Below are positions 1 through 8,341 of a DNA stretch of 64,000 bases, in pieces. The position numbers and the translations under genes were made by a program. Under the pieces are notes generated by a model. That model searched no databases. It was not told where the DNA came from and worked only from the letters and a program-made list of their open reading frames with translations. How positions within the stretch are numbered: the stretch's first letter is position 1; each line of letters starts with the position of its first letter. Origin of the DNA: an uncultured Oscillospiraceae bacterium (lineage in GTDB: Bacteria > Bacillota > Clostridia > Oscillospirales > Ruminococcaceae); NCBI GenBank assembly GCA_900539195.1, contig UQBC01000013.1, positions 1 through 64,000 on the forward strand, in the 5' to 3' direction.

Positions 1-3000
1 TTATAGGACGTATTTTGTATTTTTTATCCCCAAACATTTCGACAAATTTGGATTTAACCTTCTCGGATTGCTCAGTGATAATTGCTTGCTCATCAGAGAT
101 TTTCTTATCAATAGCTTCGGTTTCATCTACCACCTTCTGTTGAACTGCTAACGAAGGAATTTGAATAACTAAATTAGCAATTCTCTGTGTAGATGCTCTG
201 TTACTACGCGAAAATCTTTCAAATTCACCCTCTGCCTGAAGTGCAAATGCCATATACTTGGGAATAATATCACCTGTTTTTATACGTAAAACGCCGCAAT
301 GGTCAGTCGGATAAAATGGTTTGTTGGCAGGTATAATATTTACCATCCAATCACCATCGATTCCCCACAGAATAGAAGGTGCAGAAAAATCAGTGATGTT
401 CTGCTTATCAATTCTTCCGAACTCCTCAAATACATTTGCGCTATATATAGGAATACTGCCATCCTCAACTACTTCATCTGAAAGAACACGATTTCCTATA
501 CTTAATTCAAAGATGTTTTTATCGGATAATCTGTAATTTGTAAGCCCCGGAATATCTTTTAGCACTCTCGTCGGAGTGGTTTTGATAGCCTTATTAAACG
601 TAGTTCCGGAAAAATCAAGCATATCCTGTAATCTCAAACGATAATAGTAGGTATTTAATTCTTTAACATCAAACTCATCTCCACTAGAAAAAGCATTCCT
701 GATCAACCCTGCGATTGAATTGTTGTCTCTGCGGTCGGATGCATTATATAAGCATCCGCCAGCCTTTATTATCTGAATTCCTTCTTGCCCTTTTCTATTA
801 CTCCATTTATATCCTAGAAACTTTTCCTGTTCTTTATTATCATCTGGAGCAGAAATTATCAATGTATCTTGGTTGTAAACTAGTGAATAATAGAATAACT
901 TTTCTTGCTCAACGGAAAAAGCATATTCGTAAAATCTCTGATTAAACCATTTTTGTTGTTCTAAACTAGACAGCTTTTGAAAAGTTTTCTGATTGCTTTT
1001 CTTAGCATATTCTATTGAGTTTATAAATTCATTATAGTGTTGACCGAAATAACTATCATTTATCCAAAAGTCAAAGTCTTCACTTTTGGATAAAAATTTG
1101 TCGTAAATGTCTTTTTTAACACCTATTTTCTTTAGATATCCTCTTAAAATGGTTTCATCTTCCCAGCCATCTATATCTGCATTAGAAAGTATAGCTTCAA
1201 CGCTATCAATAACCATATCTGCGCGTTTTGGCGGTCCATTGAATTTTTGCAAGAAAAGAATAACTGTGTTTGTCCCAGTGGCACCAAAGGTCTTGCTTCC
1301 CAAGGTTGCAATGGCTATAATATTAAAATTTTTAAGAAGAGATTCACGTGCGGTAACAAAACTTTCATTTTCTTTGTTTAAAATACTGCTTGGTAGAATT
1401 ACTGCGGCAACACCATTCGGTTTTAACAATTGTGATATTCTTTCCACGAACAGCGTTTCAATTTCTGAACCGTCATTTGAGATTTTACCTAAAATATCTA
1501 ACTGATTGTTTGTTAACTTCAAATGAGGTTTGAAAGCCTTTACCGAATACGGTGGATTGGCTACAAGAATATCAAATGATCTGGGCGTTATTTCTTTATC
1601 CGGATAATTTTCAAGTCCATCGCCAAAAATTATATTTCCATTTCCTGCACCGTGCATGAATAGCGAAATTTTAGAAACTCTTGCTAATCTATAATCTTTT
1701 TCGATACCGAATATTTTTTTCTCCGCCCATTGGTTAGATGGTTCTGTATTACTATCTGTTGTATTAGCGCAAGCTTCTACCGCCTCAAATCCTTCAGTTA
1801 AGAAATGCCCTGCTCCACATGCATAATCTATAATCTTGGGATATTCAATACCATCAGCTTTTGTCATTATTTGTTTTAAAGGAAGGCTATCCCATATAAA
1901 GCGCGTAATAGGAGTAGGTGTGAAAAATTGACCTTCATTCTGCTTAAACCCTTTATTCAGTAATTGTTCAAACAAATCGCCAAGCATCTGCACATCTGCA
2001 GAACCAATTATTCTATAGTCCTGAAAGAGCTGTACCATCTCAACTAATATTTTACCATTTTGATAGAATAACTCTTCATTATGAACATCTTTAAAAGCAA
2101 AGTCATTATTTGTATAGAATTTGAGTATACGAAGTGTATTCCTCAATTCTTCAATCATTTTTACTCTTTTTTGCTTTGTGTACTGTTTTACAAGGTTTTC
2201 TGCATAGTCATCAGATACATAGAAAATCTCTTCACGCATGAATTTCTCCATGCCTTCCTTATGAAGCCTTTGCAACCTGTCTTGGAGAGATTCGTATGTA
2301 TCAGTGCCAACTTTATATTGAAATTCGACAATATCATTATCTGTTTTTTGTATTTCATCTACTAACTTACAGATAAATAATGCTATCAATCGATTGAATG
2401 CATTCTCCTTATCTGAAACATTATTATGACGCAAAATCTCTTCGAAACGATTTACTATCTTATCGTTTTCAGAGAAGTCTTTTAAATCTTTTTTTCTAAG
2501 TGGTTTTACGCCGATATCATAAGCAACCGAATCATCTCTGAAAATAATGTCACCGCTAAATCTTTGTTCATAGGTTTCTTTCCACACTTCATAAAGTTCT
2601 GAAACCGTATGAGCATTTTTATAAAGGAGTATAGTTGTGTCCTTCTTGGCAAGGTTTAAAATATTCTCATCATCTGAGCAGTCGATACTGTCAGTTGTAT
2701 ATTCAATTTCATTATTGTCATTAATATTTGATGCATATAAGACTAGCCATCTACAGCCACGTTCTTGTTGCCAATAAGAAATTAATTGTCCACCGTCAGA
2801 AAGAATATTTCTCATTTCTTTGTTATATTCATAACCATATGTTTTACATTCAATTATGAATAGCGTTTTCCCATTTTGATCAGATACACATATATCTGCT
2901 CGTCCACTTTTTTGCTCATGACCAAGGGTCCAAGCGCGTTCAAGTTCAATATTCTCAGGTCTATACCCTTTGTCAAGAAGCCTGTTAACACATTCTAATA

Positions 3001-3208
3001 CAACAAAATTTTCTGGTTCAGAAAAATTTGTTGTAGTTGCTATATTAACTTTAAATCCTTTATCTTCAGGATAAATTATCTTTTCATTTCTAAAATCCAC
3101 AACAATAGAGCAATCAAAAAGTGGATAGTTTTTTTCATATTTATCATTAGAAGTATCGTTAAAACCCGATGAGCTTAACATATTCATTAAATTAGATTTT
3201 GTTATCAT
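1..3208 (-). CDS. Restriction-modification fusion protein: nuclease + N6-adenine methylase + HsdS-like specificity domain (partial, 3' end beyond window)
   Basis: An open frame of at least 1069 codons runs from ATG at 3208 off the left edge. GGAGG at about 3217-3221 sets the start. Residues about 100-125 carry a PD-(D/E)xK-type nuclease signature (Asp, then Glu120-Cys-Lys122 in IIECK). The centre is a class I N6-adenine methylase of HsdM type: QFFTPTPI upstream, SAM motif DYACGAGHF starting at residue 461, and catalytic NPPY at residue 551. From about residue 880 it resembles a type I specificity subunit, with one target-recognition domain, the conserved helix, and a KFVEMFGD spacer at the window edge. 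A second recognition domain may therefore follow. Such single-chain R-M-S proteins resemble type IIG enzymes. The start and domains are seen; cleavage and specificity are inferred. No separate hsd genes are visible. Confidence 0.85.
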   Translation of the reverse strand, partial: MITKSNLMNMLSSSGFNDTSNDKYEKNYPLFDCSIVVDFRNEKIIYPEDKGFKVNIATTTNFSEPENFVVLECVNRLLDKGYRPENIELERAWTLGHEQKSGRADICVSDQNGKTLFIIECKTYGYEYNKEMRNILSDGGQLISYWQQERGCRWLVLYASNINDNNEIEYTTDSIDCSDDENILNLAKKDTTILLYKNAHTVSELYEVWKETYEQRFSGDIIFRDDSVAYDIGVKPLRKKDLKDFSENDKIVNRFEEILRHNNVSDKENAFNRLIALFICKLVDEIQKTDNDIVEFQYKVGTDTYESLQDRLQRLHKEGMEKFMREEIFYVSDDYAENLVKQYTKQKRVKMIEELRNTLRILKFYTNNDFAFKDVHNEELFYQNGKILVEMVQLFQDYRIIGSADVQMLGDLFEQLLNKGFKQNEGQFFTPTPITRFIWDSLPLKQIMTKADGIEYPKIIDYACGAGHFLTEGFEAVEACANTTDSNTEPSNQWAEKKIFGIEKDYRLARVSKISLFMHGAGNGNIIFGDGLENYPDKEITPRSFDILVANPPYSVKAFKPHLKLTNNQLDILGKISNDGSEIETLFVERISQLLKPNGVAAVILPSSILNKENESFVTARESLLKNFNIIAIATLGSKTFGATGTNTVILFLQKFNGPPKRADMVIDSVEAILSNADIDGWEDETILRGYLKKIGVKKDIYDKFLSKSEDFDFWINDSYFGQHYNEFINSIEYAKKSNQKTFQKLSSLEQQKWFNQRFYEYAFSVEQEKLFYYSLVYNQDTLIISAPDDNKEQEKFLGYKWSNRKGQEGIQIIKAGGCLYNASDRRDNNSIAGLIRNAFSSGDEFDVKELNTYYYRLRLQDMLDFSGTTFNKAIKTTPTRVLKDIPGLTNYRLSDKNIFELSIGNRVLSDEVVEDGSIPIYSANVFEEFGRIDKQNITDFSAPSILWGIDGDWMVNIIPANKPFYPTDHCGVLRIKTGDIIPKYMAFALQAEGEFERFSRSNRASTQRIANLVIQIPSLAVQQKVVDETEAIDKKISDEQAIITEQSEKVKSKFVEMFGDKKYKIRPI

Positions 3209-3495
3209 TACTCATTTCCTCCAACTTTATAGTTTACCCGTACTTCTTCCACATATTTAAGAAAAGCATTCATTTCAAATTCCCGTCAAATCACACACGG
3301 CGAAAAAGGGCATAATACAAGACCGACGGCAATACATTCCTGCATTGCAGACACGAAACCAAGCCCGTTTCATCGCCCGTCTTATCATATAGGGCGGCAG
3401 GGGCTATAAGGGTATTTCGTTCTGCTCTTATCAGGAATTTGTACGCATTGCATTCGGTCCTTTCATTTTGAATTTAGAATGTCGGAACTTCCGAT
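3209..3495 (-). other. Long 5' leader of the restriction-modification gene
   Basis: There is no convincing gene here. On the minus strand it has a short open frame (about 3250-3475) without a good start codon or ribosome site, which could read about 50 residues. It also has an 11-base palindrome CTGCATTGCAG near 3342. It may be a leader RNA or a decayed gene; I cannot tell which. Confidence 0.3.
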
Positions 3496-3503
3496 ACAAG
3501 CGG

Positions 3504-3532
3504 ATTATAACACAGCTTACTTTATTTGTCAA
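3504..3532 (-). promoter_or_regulatory. Promoter for the restriction-modification gene
   Basis: On the minus strand TTGACA (3527-3532) and TATAAT (3504-3509) are separated by exactly 17 bases, a consensus housekeeping promoter. Transcription would start near 3497, leaving a leader of nearly 290 bases before the ATG at 3208. Confidence 0.75.
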
Positions 3533-3589
3533 GAGTCAGACTGAAAATTCAACTCCGCATTTGAGCGGTTTACGGCAAAATGCAGACGG

Positions 3590-3618
3590 CTGACAAAAAA
3601 TAACTGATATGCTATAAT
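3590..3618 (+). promoter_or_regulatory. Promoter of the small exported protein gene
   Basis: CTGACA (3590-3595), a 17-base spacer and TATAAT (3613-3618), preceded by TGC giving an extended -10. Downstream, a 12-base sequence (CGATACTATTAA) is exactly duplicated in tandem at 3666-3677 and 3678-3689, just before the AGGAG ribosome site. Confidence 0.65.
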
Positions 3619-3706
3619 TTATTTTACAGGGATATTTTGCCTGTATTTTACTTGAAAGCCGAATGCGATACTATTAACGATACTATTAAAAGGAGCGATT
3701 CGACCG

Positions 3707-4153
3707 ATGAAAATTAAAAACCGTTTTAAAAAAGCTGTGGCGGCACTGATGCTTGTCACAATGACCGCAATTTCCGTATGTGCCTGTGCGGATAAGAGCG
3801 GATCCGATAAGTCAGGCGAGCCGTGTGCGGTGCAGGGAAACTACTATCTTGACGCAGATAAGTCAAAGCAATATATCAGCTTTAACGAGGATAACAGCTT
3901 CAGATTTGTCGGATATGATTTTGAAGCGCTCGCAAAAGACCTTGTCGGCGATATGATAGAAGATAAGACGGCTCTTGCCGAAAGGCTTGACGATGCTTAT
4001 ACATATCGTTTTGATAAGGATACGAATGAGATTTGGTTTAACGTTCTGCAGTCGGATAGCTCCGATTCTACTGAATTTGTGATTCCGATGCAGCTCGGCG
4101 GTGACAAACAGAGCGTGACGTTTCAGGATAAAACATATAAAATTGCACAGTAA
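3707..4153 (+). CDS. Small exported protein, possibly a lipoprotein
   Basis: A 148-residue protein with a basic N-terminus (MKIKNRFKKA), a hydrophobic stretch to about residue 22 and SVCACAD, suggesting signal peptide cleavage near Cys24-Cys26. The lipobox is imperfect, so it may be lipidated or simply secreted. The mature part is acidic and hydrophilic, starting with a DKSGSDKSG linker, then a small domain that looks beta-rich (NYYLDADKSKQYISF...). AGGAG at about 3690-3694 supports the ATG. It has its own promoter and is followed by terminator hairpins, so it looks monocistronic. I do not recognise a family. The pattern (value, fitted response, residual display) resembles small Clostridial lipoproteins of unknown role. 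Confidence 0.7.
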   Translation: MKIKNRFKKAVAALMLVTMTAISVCACADKSGSDKSGEPCAVQGNYYLDADKSKQYISFNEDNSFRFVGYDFEALAKDLVGDMIEDKTALAERLDDAYTYRFDKDTNEIWFNVLQSDSSDSTEFVIPMQLGGDKQSVTFQDKTYKIAQ

Positions 4154-4267
4154 CAATTACGGCACACCTCATATACAGGTGTACCGTTCAGACTGTCGAT
4201 AAACCCACGCACCGCAAAAATGCAGAAAAGTAAACCGGCACAAACTAAAAATCCGATAAATAATAGA

Positions 4268-4308
4268 ATTTCACCCAGCCGTAAAAACGGTTGGGTGAAA
4301 GCATTTTT
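4268..4308 (+). terminator. Rho-independent terminator
   Basis: Stem TCACCCAGCCG (about 4271-4281) pairs with CGGTTGGGTGA (4288-4298) around a TAAAAA loop, followed by GCATTTTTG. An imperfect hairpin at 4161-4185 precedes it. Confidence 0.65.
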
Positions 4309-4320
4309 GCTTACAGCGTC

Positions 4321-4366
4321 AACCGCTCCTCAACGTACATTTGTACGCCTGTCGGAGCGGTTTCCT
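4321..4366. terminator. Nested hairpin, possible terminator between convergent genes
   Basis: AACCGCTCC (4321-4329) pairs perfectly with GGAGCGGTT (4354-4362) and encloses a smaller CGTAC/GTACG hairpin. It lies between the plus-strand small exported protein and the minus-strand nitrilase operon. Confidence 0.5.
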
Positions 4367-4440
4367 TGTCTGCGTGTGTTTCTCAACGTATGCAGCTTGT
4401 AGAAAAAGTTTATTTTTATTAAAACAGACATTTGCAGACA

Positions 4441-5232
4441 TTACAGATAGAATTCTTTTCTGCGTGTGGCAAAGTACGGCTTTGCATTTCTTGTTCTTGC
4501 CGCTTCACTAAGGTCAATGTCGCAGGTAAGAAGCGTTTCTTCCGCCCCTGCTTTTGCTATGACGTTGCCGTTCGGGTCGCAGACTATCGATTCACCCGCA
4601 AAGGTAAGCTTCCCTTCCGTGCCGACACGGTTGCACATAGCTATGAATACGCTGTTCTGCATTGCCTGAACTCTTACCTCCCACTCGAACATTTCCATAG
4701 GCTCGCAAGTAAGGTTTGCCGTGGGAATGATTATCAGTTCTGCGCCCATAAGCACGCAGGTGCGTATACTTTCGGGCAGATGACGGTCGTAGCAAATGGC
4801 AATTCCTACCTTTCCGTGCGGTGTATCGAAAACTTTGAAGCCGTCGTCGGACGGAGTGTAGTAATCCTGCTCGTAAAAATTTTCTGCCTGTGCGATGTGT
4901 ACCATTTTTGCTGCTTCTTGTACCACATCTGTACCGGTGGTCACAACACAGCAATCGTAACATTTATTATCAATTTTCATGTACATATTCGGCACAATAC
5001 AGGAATTTATTTCCTTTGCCTTGTCTATAAACGCCTTAACATACGGCGAATCCATCGTCACAAGATACTTACTCGCATCTCTCTTTTCGTACTGCGGAAA
5101 GAACGGCGAAAGCTGTATTTCGGGGAAGAATATAAGGTCGCTGTCCTTTGCCTTATCGCAGGCACTGAGCGACTTTGCAAGGTTTTCGTTCATGCTGTCC
5201 GTCATAGACATCTGTACAAGTGTTACCCTCAC
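4441..5232 (-). CDS. Nitrilase-superfamily carbon-nitrogen hydrolase
   Basis: A 263-residue single-domain amidase-type enzyme. The Glu-Lys-Cys triad of the superfamily is visible: Glu38 in FFPE, Lys109 in AAKMVHI and the nucleophile Cys147 in ICYDRHLPE. Members hydrolyse non-peptide C-N bonds (omega-amides, N-carbamoyl compounds); the substrate cannot be read from sequence. It starts with GTG at 5232, inside the stop of the upstream membrane gene (GTGA, 4-base overlap), which indicates translational coupling. It is the last gene of a GntR-ABC transporter operon, an unusual partner that suggests its substrate or product is handled by that transporter. Length is normal for the family. Confident of family, not of reaction. 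Confidence 0.85.
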   Translation of the reverse strand: MRVTLVQMSMTDSMNENLAKSLSACDKAKDSDLIFFPEIQLSPFFPQYEKRDASKYLVTMDSPYVKAFIDKAKEINSCIVPNMYMKIDNKCYDCCVVTTGTDVVQEAAKMVHIAQAENFYEQDYYTPSDDGFKVFDTPHGKVGIAICYDRHLPESIRTCVLMGAELIIIPTANLTCEPMEMFEWEVRVQAMQNSVFIAMCNRVGTEGKLTFAGESIVCDPNGNVIAKAGAEETLLTCDIDLSEAARTRNAKPYFATRRKEFYL

Positions 5233-5918
5233 GCCTGCATCGCTCCCTTCGGCATCTGTCTGTCACGAGGCCGCTTTCTTATGCGGAAAATAATATCCGA
5301 CACGATAAAAGAAACTATAAGCCCTGCAAGCAGTATCGCCACTGCAAGTAATGCCGCAACAGGCAGACTGTCGGTAAACTCAGCCGGCATAAACGCAAAG
5401 CCGTCTGCCATATATCCGTCCCCGAAAAAGCCCGACAGTAAGTTGAATATCGAGTATCCGCAGAAGACCATCCACATGAGGAAATAAGCCGATGCAAGCG
5501 GCAGACTGATGCCGATTATTATTGCCGATATAAGTAAAAAGTCGGGCAGTGCGGCAGGATTTACAACGGCGGTAACGATAACAGCCGGTATCAGAGCCAC
5601 AACATCAAACAACAGTATGAACACCTGCACCGCCCTCGTCCTCAGGCACTTGTACAGCCTGCTTGTGCGGATATATGCACTTGCATAAACGTCCGAAAAG
5701 GCCGACGATAATCCGAAAGACAAAAAGACCAACAGGTACGGCAACATCATCAGATAAAACTGATAGTCATAATCACCTCTTGCAACAGGCTCAACGCCCA
5801 TTGCTTCTGTTCCGATCGCAACGATCAGAGCGGTGACGATAAGCCACGCAATATTGGCACCGGTAAGCCTGAAAACACGCTTTATAACGAATCTAAGCGA
5901 TAAAAGAAAACTCTTCAT
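5229..5918 (-). CDS. ABC transporter membrane subunit (putative), second permease
   Basis: A 229-residue integral membrane protein with about six hydrophobic segments (for example around residues 20-40, 55-75, 98-120, 125-150 and 185-210) and a basic, Arg/Lys-rich C-terminal tail (RIRKRPRDRQ). No enzymatic motifs. It sits directly after another membrane protein and an ABC ATPase, the arrangement of two-permease ABC-2-like exporters governed by YtrA-type GntR regulators. A 16-base gap separates it from the upstream permease, with a GGAGG ribosome site near 5927, and it overlaps the nitrilase by four bases. The role as a transporter subunit is inferred from the operon. Confidence 0.65.
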   Translation of the reverse strand: MKSFLLSLRFVIKRVFRLTGANIAWLIVTALIVAIGTEAMGVEPVARGDYDYQFYLMMLPYLLVFLSFGLSSAFSDVYASAYIRTSRLYKCLRTRAVQVFILLFDVVALIPAVIVTAVVNPAALPDFLLISAIIIGISLPLASAYFLMWMVFCGYSIFNLLSGFFGDGYMADGFAFMPAEFTDSLPVAALLAVAILLAGLIVSFIVSDIIFRIRKRPRDRQMPKGAMQA

Positions 5919-5934
5919 ATCTTCATATACCTCC

Positions 5935-6642
5935 TCAGAACTGCCAGTTTTCCTTGATATAGCGGCAGGCGGATACTGTTGATACAGCCGTTCCGACCGC
6001 CCCGACCACTGTTAATATAATGCTCATAGTAAGTGCGGCGCTGTAGCTTATATGGCTCGCCGCTGTTGCTGTTGCTGACAGAATAAACATAGCGACAAGC
6101 AACGTTATCAGAAGAAGAATGCTTCTTGCGTTAGCGGTTTTTGTTGATACGAGCGGACGTATCAGAATGCCGGACAGAAGCGATGCACCGAGCGAAAACA
6201 GCACCATAGGCGGCAGATCTGCAAATTCAAGGTCACCGCCCATAAGCGTGAAAATTCCGAGTACGAGCGATACTGCCACCGCAGTAACAGACGAGATTAT
6301 AACAGAGCCTGCAAGCGACTTGCCAAACTTTTCTCCGCCGTGCTTTATCGTCCTTGCGTATTTACTGCCGTCAACTTTGTAGTAAAGGTTTATGGCGTTG
6401 CCGTTTATTAATAGTGCACCTGCAAAGCCGATAACACAGCACACTGTGTTAAGGGCGGAATATGCAATATCGTCATTTTCCTCTGCGGCAGCTGCATAGT
6501 CGTCTGTGTTTTCTCTGTCGCTTTTTCCTGCGGCAGAGCCGACTAAGAAGCCTATAACATATATTGCCGCAACCATAACAATCATAATGAGGGAAACCTT
6601 GAACAGCGTGTTAGCATTGAATAAGCGTACCGATTTCATCAT
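5935..6642 (-). CDS. ABC transporter membrane subunit (putative), first permease
   Basis: A 235-residue membrane protein. A hydrophobic segment at about residues 15-34 is followed by a charged external loop (KSDRENTDDYAAAAEENDD), then several further membrane segments (about 50-75, 105-135, 140-160, 168-190 and 200-225). Only two bases separate it from the ATPase gene, so the two are almost certainly co-translated. It does not match a specific substrate family. Position and topology point to the permease of an ABC-2-like exporter, perhaps for peptides, antibiotics or envelope stress as in ytr-type operons. Function is inferred from context. Confidence 0.65.
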   Translation of the reverse strand: MMKSVRLFNANTLFKVSLIMIVMVAAIYVIGFLVGSAAGKSDRENTDDYAAAAEENDDIAYSALNTVCCVIGFAGALLINGNAINLYYKVDGSKYARTIKHGGEKFGKSLAGSVIISSVTAVAVSLVLGIFTLMGGDLEFADLPPMVLFSLGASLLSGILIRPLVSTKTANARSILLLITLLVAMFILSATATAASHISYSAALTMSIILTVVGAVGTAVSTVSACRYIKENWQF

Positions 6643-6644
6643 AC

Positions 6645-7547
6645 TTATGCCTCCTTTTTAAGAGCAAGGCGTTTTTCTTCCGCAATCTTCATAAGGTCAA
6701 TGCTGAGTTGGCTTAATGTAGGACGTTCCGTAACAGCACCCAGTGCTTCGAGCTTTTGCTTGTTTTCGGCTAAGGCAAGACCTGTTGCTGTGGACGATGA
6801 ATGGGAAGAGCAGAGCAGAAGCGGCGATATTTTGTCAAGGCTTTCAGGCTCGGCACTGAGGGCAATATACTTGTCCTTCAGGTCCTCTGTGAAGCCCTGC
6901 TCGATTACCTTGCCGTTATCCATAAATATTACATAGTCTGCGGCATTTTCCATATCAGCTATGTTGTGAGTCGAGAAGATTATACTCCTTTCGCCGTTAC
7001 CGCTGTCTATATAGTCACGGAAGCGGTCGCACAGCCTGTCACGCATAAGCGGGTCGAGCGATGAGCCCGGCTCGTCAAGCACCAGTAAATCTGTATCTCT
7101 TGCAAAAGCCGACGCTAAGAACACTCTCATCTTCATACCGTCCGACATACTTGATAAAGGCTTTTTGCTGTTTTTCTCATCGGTAACGCCAAGCTCACCG
7201 AGAAGCGAATAAAATCTGTCCTTGCTGAATTTATCGAACGCAAGGCTCATAGAAAGTGCAATATCCCTCACCTTCCAGTTAGCCGGGAACATTGCCTGTG
7301 ATGCGCAGTAGCCGATGCGCTCCTTTACATTACCCTTGTCGGCATTGTCGGTTTCTCCGAAATATGTTACTGTGCCGTCTGTCTTTGCGGTAATTCCGCA
7401 GATTATATCCATAAGTGTTGTTTTTCCTGCGCCGTTTGCGCCGATAAGCGCCGTTGCGAAGCCTTTCGGGAATGAAAGGTCAACAGGACCCAGCGAAAAA
7501 TCTTTATATTTTCTGGTAAGATTACTTACCTTGATTACCTCTTCCAT
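6645..7547 (-). CDS. ABC transporter ATP-binding protein
   Basis: A 300-residue nucleotide-binding subunit. Walker A is GANGAGKTT, the signature loop lies in SSMSDGMKMR (a degenerate form of LSGGQ), Walker B with catalytic Glu is LLVLDEPGSSLDP, and the switch His is in STHN. About 80 residues follow the ATPase core, an extension typical of drug or peptide exporter ATPases. A longer frame starts at 7571, overlapping the regulator stop. AAGGAG is placed correctly for the ATG at 7547 (MEEVIKV), so I choose that start. It powers the two membrane proteins encoded directly downstream. Confidence 0.88.
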   Translation of the reverse strand: MEEVIKVSNLTRKYKDFSLGPVDLSFPKGFATALIGANGAGKTTLMDIICGITAKTDGTVTYFGETDNADKGNVKERIGYCASQAMFPANWKVRDIALSMSLAFDKFSKDRFYSLLGELGVTDEKNSKKPLSSMSDGMKMRVFLASAFARDTDLLVLDEPGSSLDPLMRDRLCDRFRDYIDSGNGERSIIFSTHNIADMENAADYVIFMDNGKVIEQGFTEDLKDKYIALSAEPESLDKISPLLLCSSHSSSTATGLALAENKQKLEALGAVTERPTLSQLSIDLMKIAEEKRLALKKEA

Positions 7548-7567
7548 ATTATCTCCTTTTAGATGAA

Positions 7568-7936
7568 TCATTCAATACTGCCGAGTGTTTTCAGCACCTC
7601 GCATACCTCGTCAACAGATAACCCCGCAAGCCTTGCACAGTCGAGTGCGTCCTGCAGATGCTGTTCAAGAAGGCGCATATACTGCTCCTTTATCATACCC
7701 GTGTCCTGAGCGTTGACTATATAGCCCTTGCCCTGAACTGCGCTGACAAGCCCCTCCGAGCAAAGCTCCTCATATGCTTTCATAGTGGTTATTACGCTGA
7801 TTTTAAGCTCTTTTGCAAGTCCTCTTATCGAGGGAAGATATTCCCCGGCAGAAATCGTGCCGTTCATAATACGTTCCTTGAAATCGGCTGAAATCTGCTT
7901 GTATATCGGAATATCGGAATTAAGAAGAATTTTCAT
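7568..7936 (-). CDS. GntR-family transcriptional regulator, YtrA-like
   Basis: A 122-residue regulator. Residues about 10-75 form the winged helix-turn-helix of GntR proteins (PIYKQISADFKERI, LPSIRGLAKELKI, TTMKAYEEL, GLVSAVQGKGYIV). Only about 45 residues follow, the short helical C-terminus of the YtrA subfamily, not a large effector domain. AGGAGG lies a few bases before the ATG. First gene of the operon. The promoter upstream contains a perfect 12-base palindrome overlapping the -10, so autorepression is likely. YtrA members commonly control ABC transporters, consistent with the next genes. Confidence 0.88.
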   Translation of the reverse strand: MKILLNSDIPIYKQISADFKERIMNGTISAGEYLPSIRGLAKELKISVITTMKAYEELCSEGLVSAVQGKGYIVNAQDTGMIKEQYMRLLEQHLQDALDCARLAGLSVDEVCEVLKTLGSIE

Positions 7937-8007
7937 AGCTCCTCCTTTTCATATTCGTAAGCTCACGTCACATAACAGGTGATCAAACTGTTTATGTGTT
8001 ATATATA

Positions 8008-8037
8008 CAGTATATACTGGCACAGGCGATTTGTCAA
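8008..8037 (-). promoter_or_regulatory. Operon promoter with palindromic operator for the GntR regulator
   Basis: Minus strand TTGACA (8032-8037), 17-base spacer, TATACT (8009-8014). The -10 lies inside the perfect palindrome CAGTATATACTG (8008-8019). A repressor dimer there would block RNA polymerase directly. The promoter is seen; the operator assignment is inferred. Confidence 0.7.
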
Positions 8038-8039
8038 TA

Positions 8040-8341
8040 GGGAAAATGAAAAAAGTCGGAAAAAGTATATCTGTTTTAATTGTGGATTTTAGCGTAACAG
8101 TCTGAGTATCGCCATTAAAAGAAAAATGTCTGATATAATGTGACATATTTGTAGGGGAGTGGCTTGCCCCTCCCAAAATATAATACACCTTTCTCAAAAC
8201 ATACGGTAATCGTATCAGGCAATTTAAAACGAAATATGGTTACTGTCCTGCGTAAACGGGTATTCAAGAGAATAATACTGCTTTTCACACCTTTTCATAA
8301 TTTTTTCACCCTCAGTTATTATTCAATTAACAAACAGGCGT
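8040..8341. other. AT-rich intergenic stretch with a short inverted repeat
   Basis: No gene is supported. At about 8152-8175 there is GGGGAGTGGCTTGCCCCTCCC, an imperfect inverted repeat. A related sequence (GGGAATATGCTTGCCACTCCC) occurs at about 30845-30865 after the flagellin gene, so this may be a small dispersed palindromic repeat. Confidence 0.35.

Noticed and set aside
4432..5487. A 351-codon plus-strand open frame
   Set aside because: It is antisense to the nitrilase and its upstream permease, lacks a ribosome site and shows no domain. The nitrilase with intact triad is clearly real.
7949..8197. An 82-codon minus-strand frame upstream of the GntR gene
   Set aside because: It runs through the operon promoter and operator, and its start lacks a ribosome site.
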